28,209 nt of DNA, from the NCBI GenBank assembly GCA_900539835.1, contig UQDR01000024.1, positions 1 to 28,209 on the forward strand, written 5' to 3'. Positions 7,611-15,330 of the stretch are shown piece by piece. The notes beneath the pieces are model-generated. The model was not told where the DNA came from. It saw only the letters and a list, made by a program, of their open reading frames with translations, and made no database searches. Position 1 is the first letter of the stretch. Each line of letters opens with the position of its first letter. The stretch is from an uncultured Ruminococcus sp. Its GTDB lineage: Bacteria > Bacillota > Clostridia > Oscillospirales > Ruminococcaceae. Both the position numbers and the translations under genes were made by a program.

Positions 7611-8057
7611 GTTGACCACTCCAAACTTGATTTGATATTCTAATGATATTACCATTTTTTCAATAAATCAAATCGCAGAAATTCAATAAATATTTATTCT
7701 TTTTTGGTTGTATTTTATAATAAAGCAACTTAAATAAAATAAAGGATTGTATAATTCCTACATGAAATTTGATATATTATTCGAGCAAAATTAGCCTTGC
7801 CGTCTTTTTGCACAATAACATTTTCATTGTGCTGCTCTATTTGTGCAAATAGCAGATTTTATCATTTTATCCCCCTTAGAAAGCCAACTTTCATCAGTCT
7901 TTCACAAACTAATTTTATTCATTTTATTGCAGGATTAACACATTCTTTATTCAATTTTCGCAAAGAATATATCTTGTTTTTACTGATTGTTTATTATATT
8001 TGAATAATCATTTATATAATCTTGCAGTTTTATGTTAAAACATTCACAAAATAAGAG
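7611..8057. other. AT-rich intergenic region with two adjacent hairpins, no convincing gene
   Basis: This divergent spacer lies between the ECF gene and PEP carboxykinase. Two hairpins stand back to back: GCACAAT/ATTGTGC (7810-7832), then CTATTT/AAATAG extended by CTG/CAG (7832-7855). The only + frame of note (7797-8003) starts without an SD and has a composition unlike a real protein. The hairpins could be a small-RNA end or transcription stops. Confidence 0.5.
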
Positions 8058-8086
8058 TTGACAAATTGAAGAAGATACGGTATAAT
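8058..8086 (+). promoter_or_regulatory. Consensus housekeeping promoter of PEP carboxykinase
   Basis: A perfect TTGACA (8058-8063) and a perfect TATAAT (8081-8086) are separated by 17 nt. The leader to the ATG at 8164 is about 70 nt and ends with AGGAG as the SD. A promoter this strong suggests high constitutive expression. Confidence 0.9.
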
Positions 8087-8163
8087 GTTATTTGTAGAAG
8101 ATTTGAAAATTTCAAGTTTTCAGAAATTATTACTTTTTTATTATGAGAGGAGTATAAAATATT

Positions 8164-9969
8164 ATGGCAAGCCTTACAAAAAACCCTAACGTAAACGCTT
8201 GGGTTGATGAAATGATTGCACTTACTAAACCTGATAATGTGGTATGGATTGATGGTTCTGACGAACAGCTTCAGTCACTCCGTGAAGAAGCATTGTCAAC
8301 AGGTGAAATGACTTTGATGAATCAGGATGAATATCCGGGCTGTCTTTATCACAGAACACTTCCAAATGACGTAGCACGTGTTGAAGATAGAACTTTTATT
8401 TGTACAAAGAATGAAGAGGACGCCGGTCCTACAAATAACTGGTGCGACCCTAAGGAAATGTACGCTAAGCTTACACCTATGTATGACGGCGTAATGAAGG
8501 GCAGAACAATGTATGTTATCCCTTATTCAATGGGACCTATCGGTTCACCTTTGGCTAAGGTCGGCGTTGAGCTTACAGACTCAATTTATGTTGTTCTTAA
8601 TATGGACATTATGACAAGAATGGGCGCTAAGGCTTTTGAAAACCTCGGTGACGAATCAAATGACTTCGTTCGTGGATTGCATTCAAAAGCTGATGTTAAT
8701 CCTGATAACAGATATATTGTACATTTCCCTGAGGATAATACAATCTGGTCAATTAACTCTGCTTACGGCGGAAACGTTCTTCTCGGCAAAAAGTGCTTTG
8801 CTTTGAGAATTGCTTCATTCCAGGGTAAGAATGAGGGCTGGATGGCTGAGCATATGCTTATCCTCGGCGTTGAAAAGCCTGACGGCGACGTTAAGTATAT
8901 CACAGCAGCATTCCCATCAGCTTGCGGAAAAACAAACCTTGCTATGCTTATCCCTCCTGTATGCTATACAGAAGCAGGATATAAGGTTTGGACAGTCGGT
9001 GATGATATCGCTTGGCTTAAACAGGGCGAGGACGGCAGACTTTATGCTATCAACCCTGAGAACGGCTTCTTTGGCGTAGCTCCCGGAACAAATGCTAAGT
9101 CAAACTTCAATGCTTTGGCTTCAACAAAGAAAAACGCTATCTTTACAAACGTTGCTATTAATAACGACAATATGACTCCTTGGTGGGAAGGCCTTGATAA
9201 GAATCCTCCTGTTAATGCAACAGAGTGGAAGGGCGCTAAGGTAAACGGACCTGAGTTTATCGCTGGGGGCAATAAGCTTGCTCATCCAAACTCAAGATTT
9301 ACAGCTCCTGCTGAAAATTGTCCATGTATCTCATCTGAGTTCAACAACCCACAGGGTGTTCCAATTTCAGCAATGATCTTCGGCGGACGTCGTGAAAAGA
9401 CAACTCCGCTGGTATATCAGGCATTTGACTGGACTCACGGAACATATATTGGTTCAGCTGTTTCATCTGAAACAACAGCTGCTGCTACAGGTGCAGTAGG
9501 TGTTCTCCGTCACGATCCAATGGCTATGAAGCCATTCATCGGCTATAACGTAGGCGACTATTGGGCACACTGGCTTGAAATGGGCGAAAAGCTCGGCGAT
9601 AAAGCTCCTAAGATCTTTAATGTTAACTGGTTCAAGAAAGACGAAGAAGGCAACTTCATGTGGCCTGGTTTCGGCGATAACATGAGAGTTCTTGACTGGA
9701 TCATCAAGAGATGTGAAGGAACTGTTGAAGCTAATGAAACTGCAATCGGATATCTTCCTAAGCCTGAGGATATCAACCTGACAGGTATCGAGGACGAGGT
9801 TACACCTGAGATTCTTGATAAGCTTCTTGCAATTGATAAGGATCTCTGGAAAGCAGAAATCGCTGAAATGAGAAGATATTATAATGAAGACCTTGCAGCA
9901 AAGGGTGCAAGAATTCCTGAAGCATTGGTTAAGGAACTTGATAACCTTGAAGCAAGACTTAATAAGTAA
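8164..9969 (+). CDS. pckG: Phosphoenolpyruvate carboxykinase (GTP)
   Basis: This 601-residue cytosolic enzyme interconverts oxaloacetate + GTP and phosphoenolpyruvate + CO2 + GDP. The GTP-dependent class is shown by length (about 600, against about 530 for the ATP class) and motifs: PYSMGPIGSPLAKVGVELTD, the P-loop AAFPSACGKTN (residues 248-258) with the reactive Cys254, the kinase-2 strand WTVGDDIAW, and the guanine-site region FNNPQGVPISAMIFGGRR. In anaerobic fermenters this enzyme often runs toward oxaloacetate and succinate, or toward gluconeogenesis; the direction cannot be read from sequence. A fumarase subunit lies 8 kb away, so C4-dicarboxylate metabolism is plausible. The gene is monocistronic with a consensus promoter and a terminator. 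Its codon use looks optimised (repetitive GCT, CTT), consistent with high expression. Confidence 0.97.
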   Translation: MASLTKNPNVNAWVDEMIALTKPDNVVWIDGSDEQLQSLREEALSTGEMTLMNQDEYPGCLYHRTLPNDVARVEDRTFICTKNEEDAGPTNNWCDPKEMYAKLTPMYDGVMKGRTMYVIPYSMGPIGSPLAKVGVELTDSIYVVLNMDIMTRMGAKAFENLGDESNDFVRGLHSKADVNPDNRYIVHFPEDNTIWSINSAYGGNVLLGKKCFALRIASFQGKNEGWMAEHMLILGVEKPDGDVKYITAAFPSACGKTNLAMLIPPVCYTEAGYKVWTVGDDIAWLKQGEDGRLYAINPENGFFGVAPGTNAKSNFNALASTKKNAIFTNVAINNDNMTPWWEGLDKNPPVNATEWKGAKVNGPEFIAGGNKLAHPNSRFTAPAENCPCISSEFNNPQGVPISAMIFGGRREKTTPLVYQAFDWTHGTYIGSAVSSETTAAATGAVGVLRHDPMAMKPFIGYNVGDYWAHWLEMGEKLGDKAPKIFNVNWFKKDEEGNFMWPGFGDNMRVLDWIIKRCEGTVEANETAIGYLPKPEDINLTGIEDEVTPEILDKLLAIDKDLWKAEIAEMRRYYNEDLAAKGARIPEALVKELDNLEARLNK

Positions 9970-10001
9970 TCTTTTTAATTTATCATTAAGATAAAAAGAT
10001 G

Positions 10002-10028
10002 AGGGCGAACCCGATTTGGGTTCGCCCT
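10002..10028. terminator. Bidirectional terminator between pckG and the DUF1292 operon
   Basis: AGGGCGAACCC (10002-10012) and GGGTTCGCCCT (10018-10028) form a perfect 11-bp stem with a GATTT loop. On + it is followed by TTGTTGTATT. On - it is followed after a few bases by TCTTTTT, so the convergent operon uses it too. Confidence 0.85.
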
Positions 10029-10043
10029 TGTTGTATTGCGGTA

Positions 10044-10346
10044 TTAGATAAATGTATATCTATCTTTATTTCGGATTTTAAATATTTCAAATACCAGACT
10101 TAAAACATTATCATCGTTTAATGTCACATATTCTTCTAAACCCGTGTTTTCGTCTGAATTAACCAATTGTAAAATTACTACCATTCCTTCATCATCAGAA
10201 TCAACAGGGAGTAAAATAACATATTCTTTTTCTTCATATTCTACTAAGTCCAAAAAATGAAATTTAACTTCTTCTCCGAACTCATTATTTAATTCAACAA
10301 TGTCATCAAAGTTTTTTGGCTTTCTTTTAAATATATTACGAAACAT
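10044..10346 (-). CDS. DUF1292 domain protein
   Basis: This 100-residue acidic protein has the DUF1292 pattern: an early strand with GEEVKFHFLDLVEYEEKEYVILLP, an acidic turn (DSDDEG), a second strand (MVVILQLV), and a C-terminal LVFEIFKI. DUF1292 proteins are small, common in Firmicutes and of unknown function. The SD AGGAG lies 8 nt before ATG. It is the last gene of a three-gene - strand cluster, 36 bp behind the upstream membrane protein, so co-transcription is likely. The AT content is higher than in the flanking pckG and mnmG. Confidence 0.8.
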   Translation of the reverse strand: MFRNIFKRKPKNFDDIVELNNEFGEEVKFHFLDLVEYEEKEYVILLPVDSDDEGMVVILQLVNSDENTGLEEYVTLNDDNVLSLVFEIFKIRNKDRYTFI

Positions 10347-10382
10347 TTTTTATTCTCCTGACATATAATTATTCAGTTTAAT

Positions 10383-10970
10383 TTAGAAATACAAATTCTC
10401 ACCAGTATCATTACAGTGTAGCATATTCTGTCCATAACTATAATAAGTGTTTCCTGTATCAACGTCTACTAAAAGTCCGCCACTTGTCCTTGCTAAGTTT
10501 AAAACTTCACCATTATGTGTAATAACAGTTACAGTCCGTTCGTATATAGCTTCCGCTACAGCAAAACAAATCATGATTACTAAAGCAAACATAGCAATGA
10601 CACCGAAAGCGAACATAAATCCAAAACAAGCAGCAATAAGTCTAAAACAACTTATTGCAAATCCATACAAAAACCCCATTCTACATATATTAATTATGAT
10701 AGGAATAGATAGGCAAACAATAAAAGAAATCACAACAATTTGAATGGTTATAAATTCAAATCTACAACACACCATAGCTCCAGTTAAAGCAAAAGGAATT
10801 GCAAATACGCCCACATTAAGTAAACTAAATATTTTAATTCCATTTACAAAAGCATAAACACAACATTTTTTTAACATTTTGCCAATTAATAAAGTTATAA
10901 TAATTACTGCTATAAATATTCCAATCATTAATGCAATATTAGATCCCGTTAATTTTACAGTATCATCCAT
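10383..10970 (-). CDS. Uncharacterised multi-pass membrane protein
   Basis: This 195-residue protein has about five long hydrophobic stretches in its first 150 residues (ALMIGIFIAVIIITLLIG, VISFIVCLSIPIIINI and FGVIAMFALVIMICFAV are clear) and a soluble tail of about 50 residues (TVTVITHNGEVLNLARTSGG, DTGNTYYSYGQN). I do not recognise a family. I start at the ATG at 10970, where AGGG is about 10 nt upstream; the longer frame from 10997 would overlap the upstream gene without a clear SD. The spacing to the upstream gene is 4 bp, so the two are translationally linked. It may form a small membrane complex with its neighbour, but no function can be assigned. Confidence 0.6.
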   Translation of the reverse strand: MDDTVKLTGSNIALMIGIFIAVIIITLLIGKMLKKCCVYAFVNGIKIFSLLNVGVFAIPFALTGAMVCCRFEFITIQIVVISFIVCLSIPIIINICRMGFLYGFAISCFRLIAACFGFMFAFGVIAMFALVIMICFAVAEAIYERTVTVITHNGEVLNLARTSGGLLVDVDTGNTYYSYGQNMLHCNDTGENLYF

Positions 10971-10974
10971 ATCT

Positions 10975-11349
10975 TTAATACCCTGGTGAAAATACATATA
11001 TCATTGCTTTAAAACCAACAATATAAGTTTTAAAACCACCTAGCATATACCAAAAGAAGAAAACAAAAGCCCATAAAAACCATGTTGTTCCTTTGGCGTT
11101 TTGAAAAGGTTCAAGAAATTGTACTTTCCAATTCGTTAACAAACCAAAAGCATAAACAATATATGCTGGAATACATATAGCCAGCAAGACAATAAATTCT
11201 CCCCAAGTTAATCCTAAGTTAGTTATTTGATTGTTGTCAATTGAAGCTAGAATAAATTGTGTTACAAAAAGCATAATTACAAGAATAATACCAGTAATTA
11301 TTGATATGGTCAGTCTTTTTTTCAATTGTTCCTTTGTTTTTCCATGCAT
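10975..11349 (-). CDS. Uncharacterised small membrane protein (three helices)
   Basis: This 124-residue protein has a basic N-terminus (MHGKTKEQLKKR) and then hydrophobic segments at about 13-36, 49-70 and 88-120, the last rich in aromatics (TTWFLWAFVFFFWYM). The SD is strong (AAGGAGGA, 9 nt before ATG). It is the first gene of the cluster that continues with the 195-residue membrane protein and the DUF1292 protein. I recognise no family. The composition is AT-rich, like a horizontally gained segment. Confidence 0.6.
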   Translation of the reverse strand: MHGKTKEQLKKRLTISIITGIILVIMLFVTQFILASIDNNQITNLGLTWGEFIVLLAICIPAYIVYAFGLLTNWKVQFLEPFQNAKGTTWFLWAFVFFFWYMLGGFKTYIVGFKAMIYVFSPGY

Positions 11350-11422
11350 GAGTAAATTCCTCCTTAAAATAAATAATAGAATGTATTCTGTTTTTTATTT
11401 TAACAGTATTCGACAAATTAGT

Positions 11423-11466
11423 AAACGCTTAAATTGCATTACAAATATATTGCAATTTAAGTGTTT
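11423..11466. promoter_or_regulatory. Large inverted repeat upstream of the ribbon-helix-helix gene
   Basis: AAACGCTTAAATTGCA (11423-11438) pairs with TGCAATTTAAGTGTTT (11451-11466), 16 bp with one G-T pair, around a 12-nt loop. CTTTTTTGTTT follows on +. It lies about 50 bp before the small DNA-binding-protein gene, so it could be that protein's operator. The T-run would equally fit a terminator. Confidence 0.5.
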
Positions 11467-11516
11467 CTTTTTTGTTTAATATATTGCATAATTAAATAAA
11501 AGGAGCGTGCATTGAT

Positions 11517-11699
11517 ATGTGGAGAATACAAAAAGGATATGATACTGTTAGTAAAACGTTCCGACTGCCTGATGAAATGATTGAACAACTTGGAAAATTA
11601 GCATATGAAAATAATCTTTCGCTTAACCAGTTAGTGATCCAGTGCCTTAATTTTGCATTGGAAAATTTGGATAAAGAAGAATCAGTAACAAAAAAATAA
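11517..11699 (+). CDS. Small ribbon-helix-helix (Arc/CopG-like) DNA-binding protein
   Basis: This 60-residue protein has a beta-strand (SKTFRLPDEMIEQL) followed by two helices (EQLGKLAYENN and LNQLVIQCLNFALENL). This is the Arc/MetJ/CopG ribbon-helix-helix layout, which binds DNA as a dimer. The SD AAGGAG lies 11 nt before ATG. No toxin gene of the HicA, RelE or MazF kind sits next to it, so it looks like a solitary regulator rather than an antitoxin. An inverted repeat just upstream (11423-11466) is a candidate autoregulatory operator. A terminator begins within its stop codon. Confidence 0.8.
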   Translation: MWRIQKGYDTVSKTFRLPDEMIEQLGKLAYENNLSLNQLVIQCLNFALENLDKEESVTKK

Positions 11700-11720
11700 G
11701 GCTTCCCAATGGGAAGCCTT
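11698..11720 (+). terminator. Terminator hairpin at the end of the ribbon-helix-helix gene
   Basis: AAGGCTTCCC and GGGAAGCCTT form a perfect 10-bp stem with an AAT loop, followed by TGTTGGTTT. The stem starts inside the TAA stop codon. Confidence 0.8.
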
Positions 11721-11745
11721 TGTTGGTTTATGTCTTGCTTTTGTT

Positions 11746-11772
11746 GTAGGGGACGGCGTCCTCGACGTCCCG
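11746..11772. repeat. Dispersed intergenic repeat, type A copy 1
   Basis: This is a 27-bp unit starting GTAGGGGACGG and ending CGACGTCCCG. It is identical to copies at 11816-11842 and 19773-19799, and a variant lies at 28170-28196 on -. Internal arms GGGACG and CGTCCC can pair. The 3' flank CGTTACCACG resembles that of the next copy. It lies in non-coding DNA between convergent genes. Confidence 0.9.
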
Positions 11773-11815
11773 TTACCACGCTGTGGCAAATTTTCAAAAT
11801 TGGTGTAGCGGCGCA

Positions 11816-11880
11816 GTAGGGGACGGCGTCCTCGACGTCCCGCTACTACGTTGAGTTTGTCCTCAGACATCCTGCTACTC
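11816..11880. repeat. Dispersed intergenic repeat, type A copy 2 with extended tail
   Basis: The same 27-bp core lies at 11816-11842, exactly 70 bp after copy 1, then a tail containing GAGTTTGTCCTCAGAC. The same tail recurs, inverted, at 28131-28160. The bases before the core (GCAAATTTTCAAAATTGGTGTAG) include the head shared with the type B repeat. Confidence 0.85.
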
Positions 11881-11910
11881 TCGTCTGATAATTTATGTCC
11901 CGCTCTATTC

Positions 11911-13431
11911 TTAGAAAAACGTCTGCAATCCCTCCCTAAGACATAAATCCAAAGTTTTTTCAAGGGGAAGATTTTTCAGCCTGTGAAAACGAACCTTCTC
12001 CGAATTGGTGTAAATCTTTAAATTGCAGGTGTGGCTGACCTTTTGAAACCATGTCTGAGAAACCACCGTCTTACTGATGTTTTCCTTGGGCATTATAATT
12101 TTGTGGAACTTATAAAAATGACAGTACCTCAGTGTGCAGTAACCGTTTTTAAAGCCAACAGATGTGTTGAACGAAGCTACTATTGAAACAATAAGCTTCC
12201 ATGCAAACGGTATCATTGCCAAAACCATAAGAATGTCAACTTCATCTCTCCACATAGGAAGCAAAAATTTTAAAACAGCCCCCACTATAGGCGGTATAAA
12301 TCCCCATACAACAGGCATAAACATGAATCTTGGAATATCCTTAGCACCTGTTTTTATTTCAATAACCGTGTGAGGAATGTCCGGTTCAAGAATTTTTAAA
12401 GAGCTTCTTACTTCACTCAGCGTAGTTATAGGAATAAGCACAGAAATTTCACGATGCCTTACACCATATCCCGTGCAGTGAATTGTAACCGAGCATATCC
12501 TGAAAAGCTTCATAAGAAGCGACTTCTGATAATCAAAATAGTTTATCTTGCTTCGGTTTATAACGTGTCTGCGCCGTGTAATGATCCCGCTTTCTATAAT
12601 AAGCTGTGAACCGCACCTCGTCGCCTTGAAGCTCCAGTGACGCATTAAGTTTGCTATAAAAGATACAAACCAGCCCCCAAGAATCAATGCGGCTATTATC
12701 AGAATAATTTTAGGAATCGAACTGGTGAACTTGAGTAAGTCCGAGTTCATTTTGTTAAGCTCACCGTTTACACGGTTAATGAGCTTTTCTTCTATTTCCC
12801 TGCCCACAAGCCTGTAAAGCTCAAACATAAACGTAGCAAACAGAATCATGCCTGAAAGTGCAGATGAAAACAAAAATGAAAATGCCAAAAGATATTTCTT
12901 TTTCGGCTTCACAGTCATCCTCGGCTTGTTTTTGCATTGTTCGGTAACATATTCATATATCTCATCAACGCTCTTCTCTCTCAGCACCAGTTTTATCTCC
13001 GTATCGGAAATAGCCTTTGCATTGGTTTCAATATACATGGTGCAAGCATTGAAAAGCCGCTGAATATAGCTCTGACAACAGGACATGGTCGTTATCTCAC
13101 TGTAATAAACCTTGGTCGTCATCATACCGAATAATCCTGTATGTGCTACAATTCCGTCACTTTCCGTTTCATAATATATAAAAATCCACCTTAGAACAGC
13201 AAAGGCAAAAATACAAACGATAGTCAGAATATCCAGCCAGTTGGTTCTTATCCAGCTCTGAAAATCAAACTTGTTGGCAATCAGATATTTACCAAGAGGA
13301 ATTAAAAGAAGCCAGATATTTTTTGAAGTGTAATTTAAAAGCTTTATAGGATGCTGTCGATGCTTGAAAAAGCCCTTCAGCCATTGTCTTTTTTGTCGGA
13401 CTGCTTCTCTTGAGATTTCCGGCATTGTCAA
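11911..13431 (-). CDS. YdbT-like membrane protein with bacterial PH domains
   Basis: This protein of about 506 residues has paired hydrophobic segments (for example WLLLIPLGKYLI, AFSFLFSSALSGMILFATFMF, IPKIILIIAALILGGWFV) separating several bPH_2-type blocks. The blocks show the family pattern of LIIESGIITRRRHVINRSKI and FKNGYCTLRYCHFYKFHKII. Size, layout and the small partner gene just upstream match B. subtilis YdbT. There the ydbS-ydbT pair belongs to the sigma-W envelope-stress regulon and gives resistance to antimicrobial peptides; that role here is inference. For the start I prefer TTG at 13431, because AAAGGAG lies 8 nt upstream. GTG at 13440 would abut the SD, and ATG at 13425 is also possible. 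The last codons lie near the repeat cluster, and I see no terminator. Confidence 0.82.
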   Translation of the reverse strand: MTMPEISREAVRQKRQWLKGFFKHRQHPIKLLNYTSKNIWLLLIPLGKYLIANKFDFQSWIRTNWLDILTIVCIFAFAVLRWIFIYYETESDGIVAHTGLFGMMTTKVYYSEITTMSCCQSYIQRLFNACTMYIETNAKAISDTEIKLVLREKSVDEIYEYVTEQCKNKPRMTVKPKKKYLLAFSFLFSSALSGMILFATFMFELYRLVGREIEEKLINRVNGELNKMNSDLLKFTSSIPKIILIIAALILGGWFVSFIANLMRHWSFKATRCGSQLIIESGIITRRRHVINRSKINYFDYQKSLLMKLFRICSVTIHCTGYGVRHREISVLIPITTLSEVRSSLKILEPDIPHTVIEIKTGAKDIPRFMFMPVVWGFIPPIVGAVLKFLLPMWRDEVDILMVLAMIPFAWKLIVSIVASFNTSVGFKNGYCTLRYCHFYKFHKIIMPKENISKTVVSQTWFQKVSHTCNLKIYTNSEKVRFHRLKNLPLEKTLDLCLREGLQTFF

Positions 13432-13436
13432 ATAAC

Positions 13437-13907
13437 TCACTCCTTTGAGGAATTGTTTGTGTGTCTGTGTCTCCCGCTGATTATCTGGTTAAAGAATAAA
13501 GATATCTCCCTGCAATCATTCTTATGAAGAAAAGGTAGAATAATTTTTGCCCCAAGAGCATTAATAATAATAAAATTCAGTCCCGTTACCCTGCTCAGAG
13601 GAGTTATAATAGTAGATATAGACTTTACCGAATCCATCGTCATATATTGATATTTGAAATTAAATAAAAAAGTATATTTAACAATATCATCTTGTGAAAC
13701 CATAAACCTTGTTTTCCTGTAATAAAGGGGTATCAGTATAAGTAAAAAAGCCGCAGCAATTATCCATACCGCAATGACGATATAAAAACCCACATCTTTT
13801 AAAAAATAATCGAAAACTTGTTCAAGAACAGTGACTCCCACCGCAGCAGCCAAAACCAAAAAATATATAAATATCCCCGATCTTTTCACAGGTTTGCATG
13901 TATACAT
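13437..13907 (-). CDS. YdbS-like small bPH-domain membrane protein
   Basis: This 156-residue protein has two N-terminal transmembrane helices (FIYFLVLAAAVGVTVLEQVF and YIVIAVWIIAAAFLLILIPLYY), followed by a bPH_2 domain (FMVSQDDIVKYTFLFNFKYQYMTMD, with residues about 68-150). This is the YdbS layout. It is the first gene of the pair and is followed within 5 bp by the YdbT-like gene, so the two proteins probably work together in the membrane. The SD AGAGGT lies 8 nt before ATG. It is divergent from the AGCS symporter gene. Confidence 0.82.
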   Translation of the reverse strand: MYTCKPVKRSGIFIYFLVLAAAVGVTVLEQVFDYFLKDVGFYIVIAVWIIAAAFLLILIPLYYRKTRFMVSQDDIVKYTFLFNFKYQYMTMDSVKSISTIITPLSRVTGLNFIIINALGAKIILPFLHKNDCREISLFFNQIISGRHRHTNNSSKE

Positions 13908-13956
13908 AGTTAAATACCTCTCATATCAAAGTATGCGAATGTTTATTTTAAAGTAT

Positions 13957-14013
13957 AAAAAGCCTATCCTCAGCATAAAAATGCTTTAAGAACAATGTTA
14001 CGGAGGGCTTTTT
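13957..14013 (+). promoter_or_regulatory. Possible SD-masking leader structure of the symporter gene
   Basis: AAAAAGCC (13957-13964) can pair with GGCTTTTT (14006-14013), which is part of the SD and spacer of the symporter gene. An inner hairpin AGCAT/ATGCT (13972-13985) sits between them. Folding would partly hide GGAGGG. It matches no riboswitch class I know. Confidence 0.35.
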
Positions 14014-15330
14014 ATGGAATATGCAGAGCATATTTTAGAAATCATTTCTGAAATTATCTGGGGTTACCCCGTATTAATACTTATGCTCGGCGGAGGAATA
14101 TATCTCTCCCTAAGAATGGGTTTTCCCCAAATTCATCTTATAAGGATTTTCAAAAGCACATTTCTCGCTCTTTTTAAAAAGAACGGCAAATCTGCCGGTG
14201 AAAATAAAGGCATATCTCAGTTTCAGGGGTTTTCAACAGCCCTCGCCGCAACCGCAGGCACAGGCAGTATCGTCGGAGTAGGTACCGCCATGGCGCTGGG
14301 AGGTGCCGGAGCAATCTTCTGGATGTGGATATCTGCTTTTTTCGGAATGACCCTTTCCTATACTGAAAATATCCTTGGCGTTAAATACTGCAAGAAAACC
14401 GGCATTTCAGGTGCTATGTCCTATATGGAAAAAGGCTTGGAATCCAAATGGCTCGCCGTCCTTTTTGCAGTTTTCTGTACTCTCGCATCCCTCGGTATGG
14501 GCAACATGGCCCAAAGCAACGCCATTTCAGCATCATGTAAAGATGCGTTTTCTATCCCGCTGCCAGTGACTGGAGCTATCCTGACCCTGCTTATTTTTAT
14601 AATTATATCAGGAAAAGACCGTCTTGCAAAATGCACAGAAAAATTAGTGCCCTTTATGGCGCTGTTTTATATAATAGGCTCTCTGATAGTTATAATAAAA
14701 AATCATAGCCTTTTGGGAAATGCCTTCAGCGAAATTTTCAGTTCTGCATTTTCTCTTAAATCTGCCGCAGGAGGCGGCGCAGGCTTTGCCGTTAAACAAG
14801 CGTGTATAATCGGACTGCGTCGAGGTGCGTTTTCCAATGAAGCCGGTCTGGGATCAACCGTAGCCGTCCATTCCAGCTGTAGTGTTAAAGACCCTAAAAC
14901 TCAGGGAAGCTGGGGTATGGCTGAGGTTTTTGCCGATACTATGATTCTATGCACAATAACCGCCTTGGTTATTTTAGTCAGCGGTGTGGAAATCGGCGAG
15001 GGCGGACCCAATATGATATGTTCCGCCTTTTCCACAGGTCTCGGAAGCTTCGGTGCAGTTTTCATGGCGGTTTCCATGATACTCTTTGCATTCGCCACTA
15101 TTGCCGGCTGGTTTTTTATCGGTCAAAGCGCTTGGAAATATATTTTCCCCAAAAGCGGCATTATTTATAAGGCTATTTTCACCCTGTGCGTTTTTGCAGG
15201 CTCAGTATCTTCTCTATCCGTCGTGTGGGGAATTTCCGATGTATTTAACGGATTAATGGCGCTGCCAAACCTAATAGCTGTGCTGCTGCTTTCACGGGAA
15301 GCCATAAATGAGCATAAGAAAACCAATTAA
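14014..15330 (+). CDS. AGCS-family sodium:amino acid (alanine/glycine) symporter
   Basis: This 438-residue protein has about ten transmembrane helices. Family marks are the early GGGIYLSLRMGFPQ, the long conserved block FQGFSTALAATAGTGSIVG (about 70-90), GAIFWMWISAFFGM, and RRGAFSNEAGLGST (about 270), where the family's substrate and sodium determinants lie. Members import alanine or glycine with Na+ or H+. Exact substrate and ion cannot be read here. The length is normal for the family (about 440-480). The SD is GGAGGG. The stop codon overlaps that of the convergent mnmG by 4 bp, so no terminator fits between the two genes. Confidence 0.93.
   Translation: MEYAEHILEIISEIIWGYPVLILMLGGGIYLSLRMGFPQIHLIRIFKSTFLALFKKNGKSAGENKGISQFQGFSTALAATAGTGSIVGVGTAMALGGAGAIFWMWISAFFGMTLSYTENILGVKYCKKTGISGAMSYMEKGLESKWLAVLFAVFCTLASLGMGNMAQSNAISASCKDAFSIPLPVTGAILTLLIFIIISGKDRLAKCTEKLVPFMALFYIIGSLIVIIKNHSLLGNAFSEIFSSAFSLKSAAGGGAGFAVKQACIIGLRRGAFSNEAGLGSTVAVHSSCSVKDPKTQGSWGMAEVFADTMILCTITALVILVSGVEIGEGGPNMICSAFSTGLGSFGAVFMAVSMILFAFATIAGWFFIGQSAWKYIFPKSGIIYKAIFTLCVFAGSVSSLSVVWGISDVFNGLMALPNLIAVLLLSREAINEHKKTN

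Noticed and set aside
7611..7800. Vitamin riboswitch upstream of the ECF S component
   Set aside because: I looked for TPP (CTGAGA), FMN and cobalamin box-like elements on - and saw none.
7797..8003. 68-residue + strand ORF before pckG
   Set aside because: It has no SD, Phe/Ser/Ile-rich random-looking translation, and overlaps the hairpins.
11746..11842. CRISPR array
   Set aside because: The 27-bp repeats occur only twice here at a 70-bp period, with other copies kilobases away in other contexts and no cas genes; they are dispersed elements.
11682..11963. Open frames on - covering the repeat cluster (also 11492-11797)
   Set aside because: They run through the dispersed GGGACG/CGTCCC repeats and the terminator, and have repeat-derived Arg/Gly-rich translation and no SD; they are artefacts of repeats.
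15327..15330. Convergent stop-codon overlap of the symporter gene and mnmG as something special
   Set aside because: The 4-bp overlap through AATTAA is a simple consequence of tight packing of convergent genes.
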